64,000 bases of DNA from Thermococcus stetteri (GCF_017873335.1 NZ_JAGGKB010000002.1:124001-188000), one strand, 5' to 3'; counted from the first letter of the stretch, positions 1-9,277 are shown. Notes: a model not told the origin generated them from the letters alone. Translations and numbers: made by a program.

Positions 1-23
1 TAGGCTATCGATCAAGGATCCCT

Positions 24-1367
24 TTAAGTAAACCGCCTCGTCTTTTCCCAGGTTAGCTTTCCTATCATGAGCTTCATAAGGCCTCTCATCGTGTATATAA
101 CTCCCGCTAGAACGAAGACCATAAAGTACAAAGGATACGCCACGACGAAACTCCAAGGAACGTAGTAGTTGTGCCTTTTCATCTCAACCCAATTTGAATA
201 CGCCACAGAGGCCCAGAACACTAAAAACGCGGTCACTGAAACTGCTAGGAAGAGCCTCGGTCTTGCCAGCATAAGGGGTATGCCACCCGAAAGGATAATG
301 TAACCGTTCAAGACAACCGAAAGGAACCAGAACACCGGGACGAGATAGCTTATGAGGTAAAAGTGCTCTATAAAACCCTCTACGATCCCTGAGCAGCTTC
401 TCAGGACGTTCCAGTAGTAATCGAGCATTACTTGGAAGTGACCCTGCGCCCATCTCGACCTCTGCTTTATGTAGTCCTTCATGGTCTCGACGGCTTCTTC
501 CCACCCGATTATTCCATGATAGTACCAGAAACGGTAGCCTGAGACCATCGCTCTAGCCCATAGGTCCGTGTCCTCCGTGACGGACTCCTCCCTAAACATG
601 CCGAGTCGGAGGAGGTGTGAAAACCTGAGGAGAGCAACGGTTCCACCGTATTTTCCGTTTTCGTTTAGCTTCATGTCCCCTTCTATGGCGACGTTGAAGC
701 CTACTAATCGTTCAAGGGTTATGAATATCGTCACGAAGCTCCTGTTCCAGTTTCTTGGCCTCACGTTACCCTGGATCCCTATGACGTACTCAGGGGCCTT
801 TTCCATTATCCCGACAAGAGTGCGAAGGGCGTTGGGCGGAATGATGTAGTCGGCATCAAGGATAAAGACGTAGTCCGGTTGCTCCCTTGACTGTCCTATC
901 ATCTCCAAAGTATAATTTAAGGCCCTCGGCTTGCTCCTACCCCTCTCTGGTGGAACGTCAATCACAACAACTCTTTTTGGGTTTTCGGACATTATCTTTC
1001 CCATGATTTCCCTTGTCGAGTCCGTTGAGTTGTCGTTTATCAGGAACAGCTTGAAGTTGTGGTAGTCCTGATTGAGCACACTCCTGGCAGTTATCTCGAT
1101 GACGTTCTCCTCGTTATGAGCTGGTACCAAAATGTAGACCACCGGTTCAAAGAATGGTTTCCTCTCCTGAGCCTTGACTTCGAAGGGATAACTCCGTCTT
1201 GATGAGATTATCAGTAGGGAGTAGAATATAGTGCCCGAAAACACAAGCAAAAACAGGAGTATAAGCACTCCTTCAAGTGCGTAGGTAGGGGGGATTATAA
1301 TGGAGAGCCCCATAACTATCAAGAGGTACAGATAGAGGGCTGATTGGAACTTCAGCGCGGGCTTCAT
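24..1367 (-). CDS. Membrane glycosyltransferase, family 2, processive type
   Basis: A 447-residue GT-A glycosyltransferase that probably builds or extends a surface polysaccharide at the cytoplasmic membrane from a nucleotide sugar. Two membrane segments lie at about 8-55. The catalytic domain starts near 76 (VYILVPAHNEE), with the DAD metal-binding motif at 171-173, the ED pair in TEDTD at 264-268 and QRSRW at 302-306. This D, DxD, D, QxxRW signature belongs to cellulose- and hyaluronan-synthase-like GT2 enzymes. Three or more membrane helices follow from about 330. It is divergent from the next gene, and both share a short AT-rich promoter region at 1368-1412. Substrate and product cannot be told from sequence. 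Confidence 0.85.
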   Translation of the reverse strand: MKPALKFQSALYLYLLIVMGLSIIIPPTYALEGVLILLFLLVFSGTIFYSLLIISSRRSYPFEVKAQERKPFFEPVVYILVPAHNEENVIEITARSVLNQDYHNFKLFLINDNSTDSTREIMGKIMSENPKRVVVIDVPPERGRSKPRALNYTLEMIGQSREQPDYVFILDADYIIPPNALRTLVGIMEKAPEYVIGIQGNVRPRNWNRSFVTIFITLERLVGFNVAIEGDMKLNENGKYGGTVALLRFSHLLRLGMFREESVTEDTDLWARAMVSGYRFWYYHGIIGWEEAVETMKDYIKQRSRWAQGHFQVMLDYYWNVLRSCSGIVEGFIEHFYLISYLVPVFWFLSVVLNGYIILSGGIPLMLARPRLFLAVSVTAFLVFWASVAYSNWVEMKRHNYYVPWSFVVAYPLYFMVFVLAGVIYTMRGLMKLMIGKLTWEKTRRFT

Positions 1368-1412
1368 GATAAAGGTTTTTATTAAGAAGCTTAAAAATGC
1401 CTACGGTTAAAA

Positions 1413-1850
1413 ATGGCAGTGGTGCAAATAAGGAACATTGCATACATCGTGAAATTCTTGGATAAGTTCATGGAAGAGAAAAGGGTTACTGCTTGGAGTG
1501 GTAGAGACAGGTATCTTGCCGAATACTCCGTTGAGGGCAGAAATGTTCGCCTTGTTGGTAACTACTCCGAGAACACAGTAACGGTATGGTTCGATCCCAG
1601 TCTGTTGAAATCAATCCTCAGTGAGGCACTTCTATATGATGAATACCTCCGAAAAGCCGTGTTCATCGGTAGCGTTGCCCTTCCAGTTAAGGGCAAGTCG
1701 AAGGGATTTATAAAGGCTTCTTGGGGGAGGGTGGAAGTTCTGAAAGTTACTAGGGGTCTCTGGCTCGGTAGCGATGGGTACTTAACGTTCTTTGCCTCGA
1801 ACCTGGAGGGGCTTGTCGAACTCGTTGAGCTCTTGGAGGGATCGTCTTGA
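1413..1850 (+). CDS. Hypothetical protein, 145 aa
   Basis: I do not recognise this family. The 145-residue protein has no signal peptide or clear membrane segment and looks like a small soluble alpha/beta protein. A TATA-like CTTAAAAATG at about 1389-1398 lies only some 20 bases before the ATG and there is no ribosome binding site, so the mRNA is probably leaderless. Its stop codon overlaps the TTG start of the large membrane protein that follows (TTGA), which implies translational coupling and a shared role, perhaps in surface polymer or lipid-linked sugar metabolism with the neighbouring glycosyltransferase. The role is an inference from position only. Confidence 0.7.
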   Translation: MAVVQIRNIAYIVKFLDKFMEEKRVTAWSGRDRYLAEYSVEGRNVRLVGNYSENTVTVWFDPSLLKSILSEALLYDEYLRKAVFIGSVALPVKGKSKGFIKASWGRVEVLKVTRGLWLGSDGYLTFFASNLEGLVELVELLEGSS

Positions 1851-4114
1851 AGAGGGCTTACTTCGTCCTGCTGGCAGTCATAGCAGTGCTGATATACCTC
1901 CCCCTCTTTACGGCGCCCTCCCCACCAGCCCTGCCCACGGATGGCAATGGTCACCTGTTTAAGATACACAAGCTCATGAGCAGCGGATGGGAGCCGTGGA
2001 TTGAAGACTGGTACTCTGGATTCCCTTTTCTCCGCTTTTATCCACCACTCTCATATCTCATTGGGGCTTTCCTGGGGTTTATCCTGGGAAGTGACATCAG
2101 GGGCTATGCGGCAACCTTGATGCTGACTTCCTTCGTTGGTGCAACTGCGCTCCACTTTTACTTAAGAAGAAGCGGACGCGAGCCATACGTGGCACCCCTT
2201 GTTTTCCTGCTTTTCCCTTGGCATCTGGGGGTAGCCTATATTGAGGCCAACTTTCCAAGGGCAAACTCAATAAACCTGTTTCCCCTCTTTATTCTCGCTC
2301 TTCTCTGGGCAGCTGAGGTGCGTGAGAGGTATTTGGCGGCGTCGGCCGTGGCGATCTCAGTTATCTCTCTAGTGCACCACTCCGCAATGGTCCCCCTTGT
2401 TATTACGGGCTTTGTTCTCCTCTTTGAGAACTTCAAGAGAACCCGCGTTCTCTCGAACTTTTTCAAGGTTGGCGGAATCTTTGTGGCCCTCACGGCTTTC
2501 TGGTACGTACCATTCTTTCTGGAGAGAAATTGGTCTAACTTCTGGGATATATACCGGCATCTCTGGCTCTTTAGGAGTTACAGCGTATCCCCTTCATATT
2601 TTCTTGAACCCGTGGGGCTTGCATCCATGCTGGTCTTCATAACTTCCCTCCTTGTCGCCTACTTTAGGGGCACACTTCGGCGCCGCACTCTGGCTCTTAT
2701 CGCGCTTTATCTCTACCTTGCGCTCGGCTATTACTCCCCGACCCCCTGGATCCATTCTCTTCCTGTGTTCTCTATGATACCTCCCTACCGATGGATGGAT
2801 ATGATCAACCTGCTGGTTCCTCTCCTCGTTGCTGACGCCTTGACTGGTGTTGAACTGAAGTGGAGGCTCATCGGTGGAGCCTTGGCCATAGGTATTTTGA
2901 TCATTGGTGCTCTACCCTACGCCAAACCAGTCTCACCGTATCCTCAGGATTTAATGGAAGTCGCCGAGTTTCTCCGTGAACAGCCAGGAAATGACTGGAG
3001 GTTTGTAGTGCATCCAGCTGTTTCACCGCATAGTTACCTGCCTGTCCTTGCTGATAAGGATACCCTGAACGGGTGGTATCACGAGGGTGATCCGGCAGAA
3101 AAAGGCCACCTTAGGATGTGGTATCTCTTATCTACTGGTCATGATGCTTCGCTCTATCTCAAAGCCTATGCCGTGAAGTTTTTGATAACTTCAACAAACA
3201 TTACCCCTGGTGATTATTCAAAACTTCTGAAAATAGGCCAGTACTGGGTGTATGCTAGTAACGTTACCTTCGTTGAACCCGTGAGGGCAGTACTTCTCGG
3301 AGACTTCTACGACCTTCCAGTGGACTATGCCTATCTTGAGGATCCGTCCGAACTCGCCATAATCCCTCCTGGCACTGTAGGTGTTGTTTACGCTGGAAAC
3401 CCGTCATCAAAAGAAGTGGAGAGCCTCCTTTGGAACTTCCTGGAGAAAGGTGGTACCGTCGTTTGGGTTCCGGATCGCGCTGGATGTCTGCTTGGGATAT
3501 GTAGCTTGATGGGGCAAATTAACGGTTCCCAGCTCAGCTCTGGGGCCTTCAACGTCTCTATCTTTGCGCCTTTTGAGTATGAGGGTATGGCCTGGTACGG
3601 ACCAGTTTTTGAGAACGTGGCCCCCATCATCTCCGCCGGGGACAGGGTTATGGTTGGCATGGTGAAGCTCGGGAACGGTACACTCTACCTTGTTGGGGGC
3701 AATCTCCTCTACCACAGCCTCTACTGGAACTCAAAGAAAGAGGCCAAGCTGGTCTTCGGTCTCGCTGAAACTAATGGAAGCCTTAATTACACGCTCCTTT
3801 CCAGATCGGACGGTGAGTACTCGCTTAAAATCTCCCCGTCGAGGCCTATTCTTGTGAGAATCTCTGAGAGCTACTATCCACACTGGAAGATTAAAGTAAA
3901 CGGGGAGCCTGTGGAACCCATCAGGGACGACCGTACGGGGCTTACGCTAATCACGGTTTCGAAGATGTCTACAGTGAACGCCGAGTTCCACGACCCGTTT
4001 ATGAGTCTGAGGGTCTACTCTGCGATTGGATGGGCTATCGTCATTGTTTATATCCTGCTCGAGTTCTCCTGGAGGCGCGGATCCTGGCCGATAATAAGGA
4101 GGTCTGACAAGTAG
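1847..4114 (+). CDS. Large polytopic membrane protein, PTPS-related / GT-C-like
   Basis: A 755-residue protein starting at TTG, coupled to the upstream gene by a 4-base overlap. The N-terminal ~340 residues hold about nine or ten membrane helices. The first extracellular loop has TDGNGHLFKIHKL followed by WYSGFPFLRFYPPLSY, typical of the archaeal membrane family named after a 6-pyruvoyl-tetrahydropterin-synthase-related domain and reminiscent of GT-C glycosyltransferases, in which an acidic residue in loop 1 is catalytic. Residues ~345-720 form a large extracellular region with several NxS/T sites, and a last helix lies at about 725-745 before a basic tail. A role in transferring sugars to a surface glycan is plausible but not shown. 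Confidence 0.7.
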   Translation: MKRAYFVLLAVIAVLIYLPLFTAPSPPALPTDGNGHLFKIHKLMSSGWEPWIEDWYSGFPFLRFYPPLSYLIGAFLGFILGSDIRGYAATLMLTSFVGATALHFYLRRSGREPYVAPLVFLLFPWHLGVAYIEANFPRANSINLFPLFILALLWAAEVRERYLAASAVAISVISLVHHSAMVPLVITGFVLLFENFKRTRVLSNFFKVGGIFVALTAFWYVPFFLERNWSNFWDIYRHLWLFRSYSVSPSYFLEPVGLASMLVFITSLLVAYFRGTLRRRTLALIALYLYLALGYYSPTPWIHSLPVFSMIPPYRWMDMINLLVPLLVADALTGVELKWRLIGGALAIGILIIGALPYAKPVSPYPQDLMEVAEFLREQPGNDWRFVVHPAVSPHSYLPVLADKDTLNGWYHEGDPAEKGHLRMWYLLSTGHDASLYLKAYAVKFLITSTNITPGDYSKLLKIGQYWVYASNVTFVEPVRAVLLGDFYDLPVDYAYLEDPSELAIIPPGTVGVVYAGNPSSKEVESLLWNFLEKGGTVVWVPDRAGCLLGICSLMGQINGSQLSSGAFNVSIFAPFEYEGMAWYGPVFENVAPIISAGDRVMVGMVKLGNGTLYLVGGNLLYHSLYWNSKKEAKLVFGLAETNGSLNYTLLSRSDGEYSLKISPSRPILVRISESYYPHWKIKVNGEPVEPIRDDRTGLTLITVSKMSTVNAEFHDPFMSLRVYSAIGWAIVIVYILLEFSWRRGSWPIIRRSDK

Positions 4115-4120
4115 GGGAAT

Positions 4121-4130
4121 TATTTTTAAG
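4121..4130 (+). promoter_or_regulatory. TATA box for the TtuA-like gene
   Basis: TATTTTTAAG lies 33-42 bases before the GTG start at 4163. Archaeal transcription starts about 22-27 bases after the TATA box, which gives a short leader that contains the GGGGGT ribosome binding site. Inferred from spacing only. Confidence 0.5.
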
Positions 4131-4162
4131 GGCTACCCTACCAGCCATCTGGGGGTCGGTAA

Positions 4163-4999
4163 GTGCTGAAGTGTTCGATCTGCATTCACGACGAGAGGAC
4201 TGCGAAGATAGACATAATCGACGGGAAGCCGATATGCCGCGAGTGTCAGGTCTATCTAAGGCACCCCCTTGACCGGGAGAAGATCAGGCGAGAGCTTGAC
4301 GAGCTGATGAGAGATGTTGATAAGGCTATAGTGGCCTACTCCGGCGGAAAGGACAGCGTTGTTGCCCTCTATCTCGCGAAGGAAGTTTACAGGGTCCCGG
4401 AGCTTGAGGCGGTGATGGTGGATCATGGCCTTATGGCAGAGGAAGCCATTGAGAACGCCCGGAGGATGGCCGAGGCCCTCGGAGTTCCCTTCAAAATCCT
4501 CCGCTATGACTACTCTGACATCTTCAGGGAGGCCTTGCTGAAGGCTCAAAGTCCCTGCAGGGCCTGTTCGAGGAGGACGATGGAGAAGCTCAGGAAGTAC
4601 GCCCTGAAAAAGGGCTACCGCTACATCATCACGGGCCACGAGCTTCCCTTCGGCCACAGACCCTACAGGATCATGAGCGGCGGAGTCGTCCAAATCAGGC
4701 TTCTCTCTCTGATGACCGAGCGCGAGAGATTTGAAATCCTGAAGAAGCTTCCCTTTGAGTTCCCGGAGCTTCCGGGCTATACTACCAACTGCCTCGTCCT
4801 CGGCCCGGCACTCGAGCTTTACTATAAAAAGCACGGCCACTCCTTTGAACACAGAAGAATTGCGGCCCTCGTGAGGTACGGCCTGATGGAGAGGGAAAGG
4901 GCAGAGAAGCTTACGGAGCCGCCGAAAGTCTCCAGGAAGCAGTGGGAAATAGTCCTGAAAAAGCTGAACCTTGAAGGAAAGATTGAAGTGCCTGAGTAG
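4163..4999 (+). CDS. TtuA/Ncs6-like tRNA 2-thiolation PP-loop protein
   Basis: A 278-residue adenine-nucleotide alpha hydrolase of the TtuA/NcsA group, which adenylates a uridine in tRNA and inserts sulfur. An N-terminal zinc knuckle uses C4, C7, C25 and C28. The PP-loop SGGKDS is at 60-65. C132 and C135 (PCRAC) with C210 (TTNC) match the three cysteines that hold the [4Fe-4S] cluster in TtuA. Unlike TtuA as I recall it (about 310 residues), the chain ends at EVPE without a C-terminal CxxC zinc knuckle, so this may be the shorter Thermococcales paralogue. The start is GTG, preceded by GGGGGTCGG. It converges on asnA with only four bases between stops. Confidence 0.82.
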   Translation: MLKCSICIHDERTAKIDIIDGKPICRECQVYLRHPLDREKIRRELDELMRDVDKAIVAYSGGKDSVVALYLAKEVYRVPELEAVMVDHGLMAEEAIENARRMAEALGVPFKILRYDYSDIFREALLKAQSPCRACSRRTMEKLRKYALKKGYRYIITGHELPFGHRPYRIMSGGVVQIRLLSLMTERERFEILKKLPFEFPELPGYTTNCLVLGPALELYYKKHGHSFEHRRIAALVRYGLMERERAEKLTEPPKVSRKQWEIVLKKLNLEGKIEVPE

Positions 5000-5003
5000 G
5001 GAG

Positions 5004-5903
5004 TCATATAACAGCCGGAACCCCCGGCACTCTCGGAAACGGCTGAACTTCCGCGATGTGCCTTGCCCCAACGACGTAGCGGACGAGCCTCTCGACGCCT
5101 ATTCCAGCCCCTGCGCTCGGCTTGAGCATCCCGGCCTTGGCAACCTCTAAGTAGGGTCTGAAGGCCTCCTCGCTCAGCCCCGCTTCTCTGATCTTCCTCA
5201 GTATCTTCTCGTACTCCCACTCCCTCTCGCCGCCGCTGGAGACCTCACCGTACCCCTCCGGGAGGTAGAGGTCGTAGTTCCTCCAGACCCCATCAACTTC
5301 CCTGTCGTAGAACTCCCTGGGTATGCCGGTTATCCAGAAGGGTTCCTCAAGCTCTCTGCTGGCTTCTTCTTCGCTCCCGAACTCCTCGATGACCTCTTCG
5401 AGGGTAAAGCGTTTGAAAGGCCACCTCACCCGCGGCAGTTCCCTCTCGAAGGTCTCCCAGACAGGGCCTCTGAGCTCTCTAAATAGGCCCACGATGAGCT
5501 CTTCTATGAGCTTCATGACATCATCCATGCTCGCCCCCTCTATCTCGAAGTCTAGCTGGGTGAACTCGTAGGCGTGCCTTCCGTCATCGTTTTCCCTTTC
5601 CTCAAGCCTGATGTTTGGCGATAGGACGAATATCTTTTCCAGACCCATCGCTATGGCAAGCTGCTTATGGAGTATCATGCTGTGCATGAGCTTCAGCCTC
5701 GATCCATAGGCTTCGATCTCCGGCGCCCTCATCTTGCTCGCCGCCGGGTCAGGCCAGAGCGGGTCGGTTATCGAGCTGAGCATTACTGGCAGTAGCCACT
5801 TGAACCCTCTGGAAGTCAGTTCCCCGGTTAGGTATCTTATGGCCTCGGTCTGAACCTTCACAACGGGCTCTATTCTCCTGCTTACCATCTGAACCGCGTT
5901 CAT
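5004..5903 (-). CDS. asnA: Archaeal asparagine synthetase A (AsnRS/AspRS-related)
   Basis: A 299-residue class II aminoacyl-tRNA-synthetase-like protein with no tRNA-binding domain. It matches the archaeal asparagine synthetase related to asparaginyl-tRNA synthetase, which makes asparagine from aspartate, ATP and ammonia. Visible class II elements are the motif 2 region (FVLSPNIRLE then DGRHAYEFTQLDFEIEG) and motif 3 (GAGIGVERLVRYVVG) near the C-terminus, followed by HIAEVQPFPRVPG. I chose ATG at 5903 (MNAVQMVSRR) because GGTGATT lies just upstream; an upstream GTG at 5915 would overlap that site. The gene converges with the TtuA-like gene. Confidence 0.88.
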   Translation of the reverse strand: MNAVQMVSRRIEPVVKVQTEAIRYLTGELTSRGFKWLLPVMLSSITDPLWPDPAASKMRAPEIEAYGSRLKLMHSMILHKQLAIAMGLEKIFVLSPNIRLEERENDDGRHAYEFTQLDFEIEGASMDDVMKLIEELIVGLFRELRGPVWETFERELPRVRWPFKRFTLEEVIEEFGSEEEASRELEEPFWITGIPREFYDREVDGVWRNYDLYLPEGYGEVSSGGEREWEYEKILRKIREAGLSEEAFRPYLEVAKAGMLKPSAGAGIGVERLVRYVVGARHIAEVQPFPRVPGVPAVI

Positions 5904-6110
5904 GAGAATCACCAATACTCAGTGAGCACTTCTCCTTTATGTCTTTTATCCAAAAATAGATGTCATTTTGGTAAATTTTAACAAATTTTTAGATAACTTT
6001 TTGGTATTATGTCAAAACACTGGGCTGGTTGATTGCTGATTTCCAATTGTTTTAAAGTTTCAAGCTCGATATCGTTATAACCGCTGAGGAGAAACTAAAC
6101 TGGTGGTATC

Positions 6111-6692
6111 ATGGGAGTCTACATCTTCACCCCCGACGATCTCGTCAGGTACGGCTCCGCAAGGCCCGAACAGCTGGAAGTCCTCAGGGAGGCCGTCCTC
6201 GAGAGAAAGGACATCCTCATAGTCGGAACGAGCAGGAGCGGAAAGACTAAGCTCGTTGAGGCTCTACTTCACTACGTTCCCGATGACTGGAAGATCGCCG
6301 TTATCACTGCCTACGGCGAGTTTAAGCCCTTCAGGCCCAACATCGAGGTCATTGACACGGAATTCGACAGGCGTTCTACTGACGTGAGGACGTCTGAGGT
6401 AATCGAGAAGATAAGGCGCATCGAACCCGATTACGTTGTCATTGACACCCTCCACACAGTTGATGTTGCAACGATACTCAAGACCCTAATAGACGACTAT
6501 GCGTTTATCGTGACTTCTCTCGCGCTGACTGAGGATATAAAGGGCGAAGCCATGCACTGGCTTGGAATAGATGAGGGCACGTTCAACAGGTTCGACATGA
6601 TCGTTGAGCTCGCCAGGGACTGGAGAACTGGAATGAGGAAGATAAACAGGATTTACAAGGTTAAAGACGGAGAGCTGATCCAGATTCTTTAA
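6111..6692 (+). CDS. Small VirB11/PilT-like P-loop ATPase
   Basis: A 193-residue ATPase with Walker A GTSRSGKT at 39-46 and a Walker B-like DYVVID at about 104-109. The order of motifs and the start (TPDDLVRYGSARPEQLEVLREAVLERKDILIVG) resemble the C-terminal ATPase domain of type II/IV secretion and archaeal pilus/archaellum ATPases. It lacks their N-terminal domain and is about half their length. No membrane or pilin partner is next to it; it stands alone between asnA and an aminotransferase. GGTGGT precedes the ATG. Its function is unknown; it may be a soluble regulator or a reduced secretion ATPase. Confidence 0.7.
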   Translation: MGVYIFTPDDLVRYGSARPEQLEVLREAVLERKDILIVGTSRSGKTKLVEALLHYVPDDWKIAVITAYGEFKPFRPNIEVIDTEFDRRSTDVRTSEVIEKIRRIEPDYVVIDTLHTVDVATILKTLIDDYAFIVTSLALTEDIKGEAMHWLGIDEGTFNRFDMIVELARDWRTGMRKINRIYKVKDGELIQIL

Positions 6693-6761
6693 GGCTTCTG
6701 TCTTCTTATTTTCCAAATATCTCTACGTAGGGATAATCAAGAAGGGAAAAGAGGAGTAAAA

Positions 6762-7919
6762 TCACTTCTTCCTGAGCTCCTCGATGACTTCCCTGAGGTT
6801 GTCGAGCATCTCCCTTATGTCGTCGAAGGTCATGTAGCCCATGTTCCCAATCCTGAAGGTCTTCTCGGCGACGCTTCCGTAGCCTTTAGCCAATTCGAAG
6901 CCTCTCTCGCGCATCGCGTTGTAGACGTCAACGCCCTTCATGCCTTCCGGAACGACCACGGCGGTGATCGTCGGGCTCTCGTGGCCAGGCTCGGCGAGGA
7001 TTCCAAGGCCCATCTCCTTTACCCCTTCCCTTATCATCTCGCTCCTCTTCCTGTACATCTCGAGCCAGGCTTCCTTACCGCCCATCTTCTCAACTATCCT
7101 GAGAACGACGTTGAGGCCGAATATCTGCGGGAGTGGTGGAGTCGAGGGCGTTCCCTGCTTCTTCTCGTTGAACTTCTTGTAGAGAGGTAGGTCAAAGTAC
7201 CAGCCGCGCTCGGGCATCTTCTCGGCTATCTCGAAAACGCGCTCGCTGACGGCCGCCACTGCCAGTCCAGGCGGGACGCCGAAGGCTTTCTGGCTGCTCG
7301 CGAAGACGAGGTCGATCCCCCACTCGTCGAACTTAATGTCCGCCCCGCCCATGGCCGAGACGGCATCGACGAAGAGGAGCTTGTCGTGTTCCTTAACGAC
7401 CTTCGCCAGCTCCGGGAGCGGGTTGAGGACGCCCGTGGAGGTCTCGTTGTAGGTTATCGTCACCGCGTGAACGTCCGGGTTCTTCTTAAGTGCCTCGTCG
7501 AGCTCCTCCGGCTTAATTGCCTTTCCAGGCTCCTTCTCGAGGACAACGGCTTTTCTTCCGTTGGCCTCGACAACGTCTGCGAAGCGCTTTCCGAAGGCCC
7601 CGATGACGGTTACGAGAACCTTTCCGCCGCGTGGAATCGTGTTCCTGACGGCTGCCTCCATGAAGCCCGTCCCGGAGCTCGGGAAGAGGATTATCTCCCC
7701 CTTGTCTGCCTCAAGGAAGGCCTTGAGCCTGTTGAGAGTGTCAACGTGGACGGCCTTAGCCTCGGCCGAGCGGTGGCTGAACATCTGGACGCTCATTATC
7801 GCGAGAACCTCCGGGAAGCACGCAACCGGGCCGGCGGTGAAGAGCTTGTACTTTGGCTTCACCATCTCGTAGACTTCCCTGTAGGCATCCTCATATTGCA
7901 TGTCAAAGTGTAGCTCCAT
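6762..7919 (-). CDS. Class V aminotransferase (alanine-glyoxylate / serine-pyruvate type)
   Basis: A 385-residue PLP enzyme of fold type I, class V. The internal aldimine lysine is K211 in FASSQKAFGVPPG, with the PLP-phosphate loop at SSGTGFMEA (81-89) and the ring-stacking D185 in FVDAVSAMGG. This fits alanine:glyoxylate or serine:pyruvate transaminases and, in archaea, enzymes annotated as serine-glyoxylate aminotransferase or phosphoserine-type. The substrate is not certain. Start: ATG at 7919 (MELHFDMQ), because GAGGTGAT sits eight bases upstream and overlaps the alternative GTG at 7928. It is divergent from the MFS gene. Confidence 0.85.
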   Translation of the reverse strand: MELHFDMQYEDAYREVYEMVKPKYKLFTAGPVACFPEVLAIMSVQMFSHRSAEAKAVHVDTLNRLKAFLEADKGEIILFPSSGTGFMEAAVRNTIPRGGKVLVTVIGAFGKRFADVVEANGRKAVVLEKEPGKAIKPEELDEALKKNPDVHAVTITYNETSTGVLNPLPELAKVVKEHDKLLFVDAVSAMGGADIKFDEWGIDLVFASSQKAFGVPPGLAVAAVSERVFEIAEKMPERGWYFDLPLYKKFNEKKQGTPSTPPLPQIFGLNVVLRIVEKMGGKEAWLEMYRKRSEMIREGVKEMGLGILAEPGHESPTITAVVVPEGMKGVDVYNAMRERGFELAKGYGSVAEKTFRIGNMGYMTFDDIREMLDNLREVIEELRKK

Positions 7920-8040
7920 CACTATCACCTCGCTCTTAATTGCCCGAGGGGATAAAAAGGGTTTGCCTTAGGTATTCGAATACTGTCCGAAAGTTTATCG
8001 AAAATGCCGCCCCTAAGGGAAATTCGCTTCAGCCCTCCCA

Positions 8041-8051
8041 AGACTTTTAAA
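8041..8051 (+). promoter_or_regulatory. TATA box of the MFS transporter gene
   Basis: AGACTTTTAAA lies about 32-40 bases before the ATG at 8082 and fits the Thermococcales TATA consensus; GGTGATCTA before the ATG supplies the ribosome binding site. Confidence 0.5.
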
Positions 8052-8081
8052 CAGAAACTCTAACGTTCAGTCGGTGATCTA

Positions 8082-9242
8082 ATGGAAGGAAGGAGACTCA
8101 CCGGTATAGTTCTCCTCATCATCTCTGCCTTCACGGGCACCCTCGCCTTCCGCCTCGCGACGCCTGCTATAGCCTTCTACACGAGGGACACACTCAGCGC
8201 GAGCATGCTCGCCGTCTCCATCGTCTCAATGTCGTTCGTTCTCGCGAGGGCGTTTTCTTCGGTCTTCGGAGGATTTATCCTTGAGAAAAGGAAGTCACTC
8301 CTCCACATCGGCGGGATTGCGATGATGGGAAACGCGCTTGCGGTTCACCTCTATCCCCTCACGTCGAGCTGGTTTCAAGTTGCTGGAATAAAGCTCCTCA
8401 ACGGGTTTCTCAACGGCCTCAGCTGGCCGATGGCGCAGTTCGTCGTTGCCGTGGCCACTCCTAAGGATATAAGGGCGAGGGTTACGGCAGTTTACTTCTT
8501 CTTCGGCAGTATTGCTTCCCTTCTTGGGAACTACGCTTATGCCTACACGATAGATATCGGCCTGTCTGGCCAGATGTGGATTTCCTCAGTGTTCTTCGTC
8601 CTTACGGGGCTGATAATGATAACCTCTTACCTCCTCCTGAACAACTGGGTGGTACCGAGAAGGGAGAAGAAGGGCTCTCAAGGGCCTTCCCTTGACCCCA
8701 GGAAAGTTCTCGTTATAGCCTCTCTTATGGCGGTCATAGTGGCCTTTACCTCCGGTGAGATAACCTACGTCTACGTCTCCGAGGCGCTCGGTCTTGAGAA
8801 GGGGGAGACCGCTACCCTTCTCGGATGGGTTGGCTTTTTTGCCTCCCTCATGAGCTATTTTGCATCCTGGTTCGCGGACAGGGTCAGTGAAGTTGGGATG
8901 ATAAAGCTGACGACCGTGCTTGCCGGGATTTCACCGCTTCTCGCCGCCGTCAAGAGCGCGCCAACGGTGTTCCTGGGCATCTTCCTAGCCCTCTTCGCCT
9001 TCCAGAGCTTTAGGCCTATCTCCAGAAAAGTCCTTGCCAGCTACCACCGTTCTTCCCTTGCCATAGGTGGTGTGAACGGCGTCCAGAACCTGTCGACTTT
9101 CATCGGAGGGGTCTTCTTCGGACTCGCTTATTCGGTGGGAGAAATTCACGCCGGGGTTACGTTAAACGGGGCACTTCTCGCCTTTTCACCCGTTTCCATT
9201 GCCCTGCTCCTTCAGGCCCTCAGGCTTAAGGGTGGTGGGTGA
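8082..9242 (+). CDS. Major facilitator superfamily transporter
   Basis: A 386-residue integral membrane protein with about twelve hydrophobic helices and a hydrophilic loop near 190-205 (RREKKGSQGPSLDP) that separates the two six-helix halves, as in MFS carriers. Between helices 2 and 3 the family's basic loop appears as GGFILEKRKSLLHIGG. The family moves small solutes by proton-coupled exchange or uniport; the substrate cannot be read from sequence. It is divergent from the aminotransferase and followed by the uL16 gene, which has its own promoter, so it is probably monocistronic. Confidence 0.8.
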   Translation: MEGRRLTGIVLLIISAFTGTLAFRLATPAIAFYTRDTLSASMLAVSIVSMSFVLARAFSSVFGGFILEKRKSLLHIGGIAMMGNALAVHLYPLTSSWFQVAGIKLLNGFLNGLSWPMAQFVVAVATPKDIRARVTAVYFFFGSIASLLGNYAYAYTIDIGLSGQMWISSVFFVLTGLIMITSYLLLNNWVVPRREKKGSQGPSLDPRKVLVIASLMAVIVAFTSGEITYVYVSEALGLEKGETATLLGWVGFFASLMSYFASWFADRVSEVGMIKLTTVLAGISPLLAAVKSAPTVFLGIFLALFAFQSFRPISRKVLASYHRSSLAIGGVNGVQNLSTFIGGVFFGLAYSVGEIHAGVTLNGALLAFSPVSIALLLQALRLKGGG

Positions 9243-9265
9243 GCCTTCCCGCCGGAGTGCTCCAA

Positions 9266-9277
9266 AACTTTTATAAG
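9266..9277 (+). promoter_or_regulatory. TATA box of the uL16 gene
   Basis: AACTTTTATAAG lies about 55-65 bases before the ATG at 9333. The leader that follows ends in GGAGGTGAGAAT, a near-perfect ribosome binding site. Confidence 0.55.
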
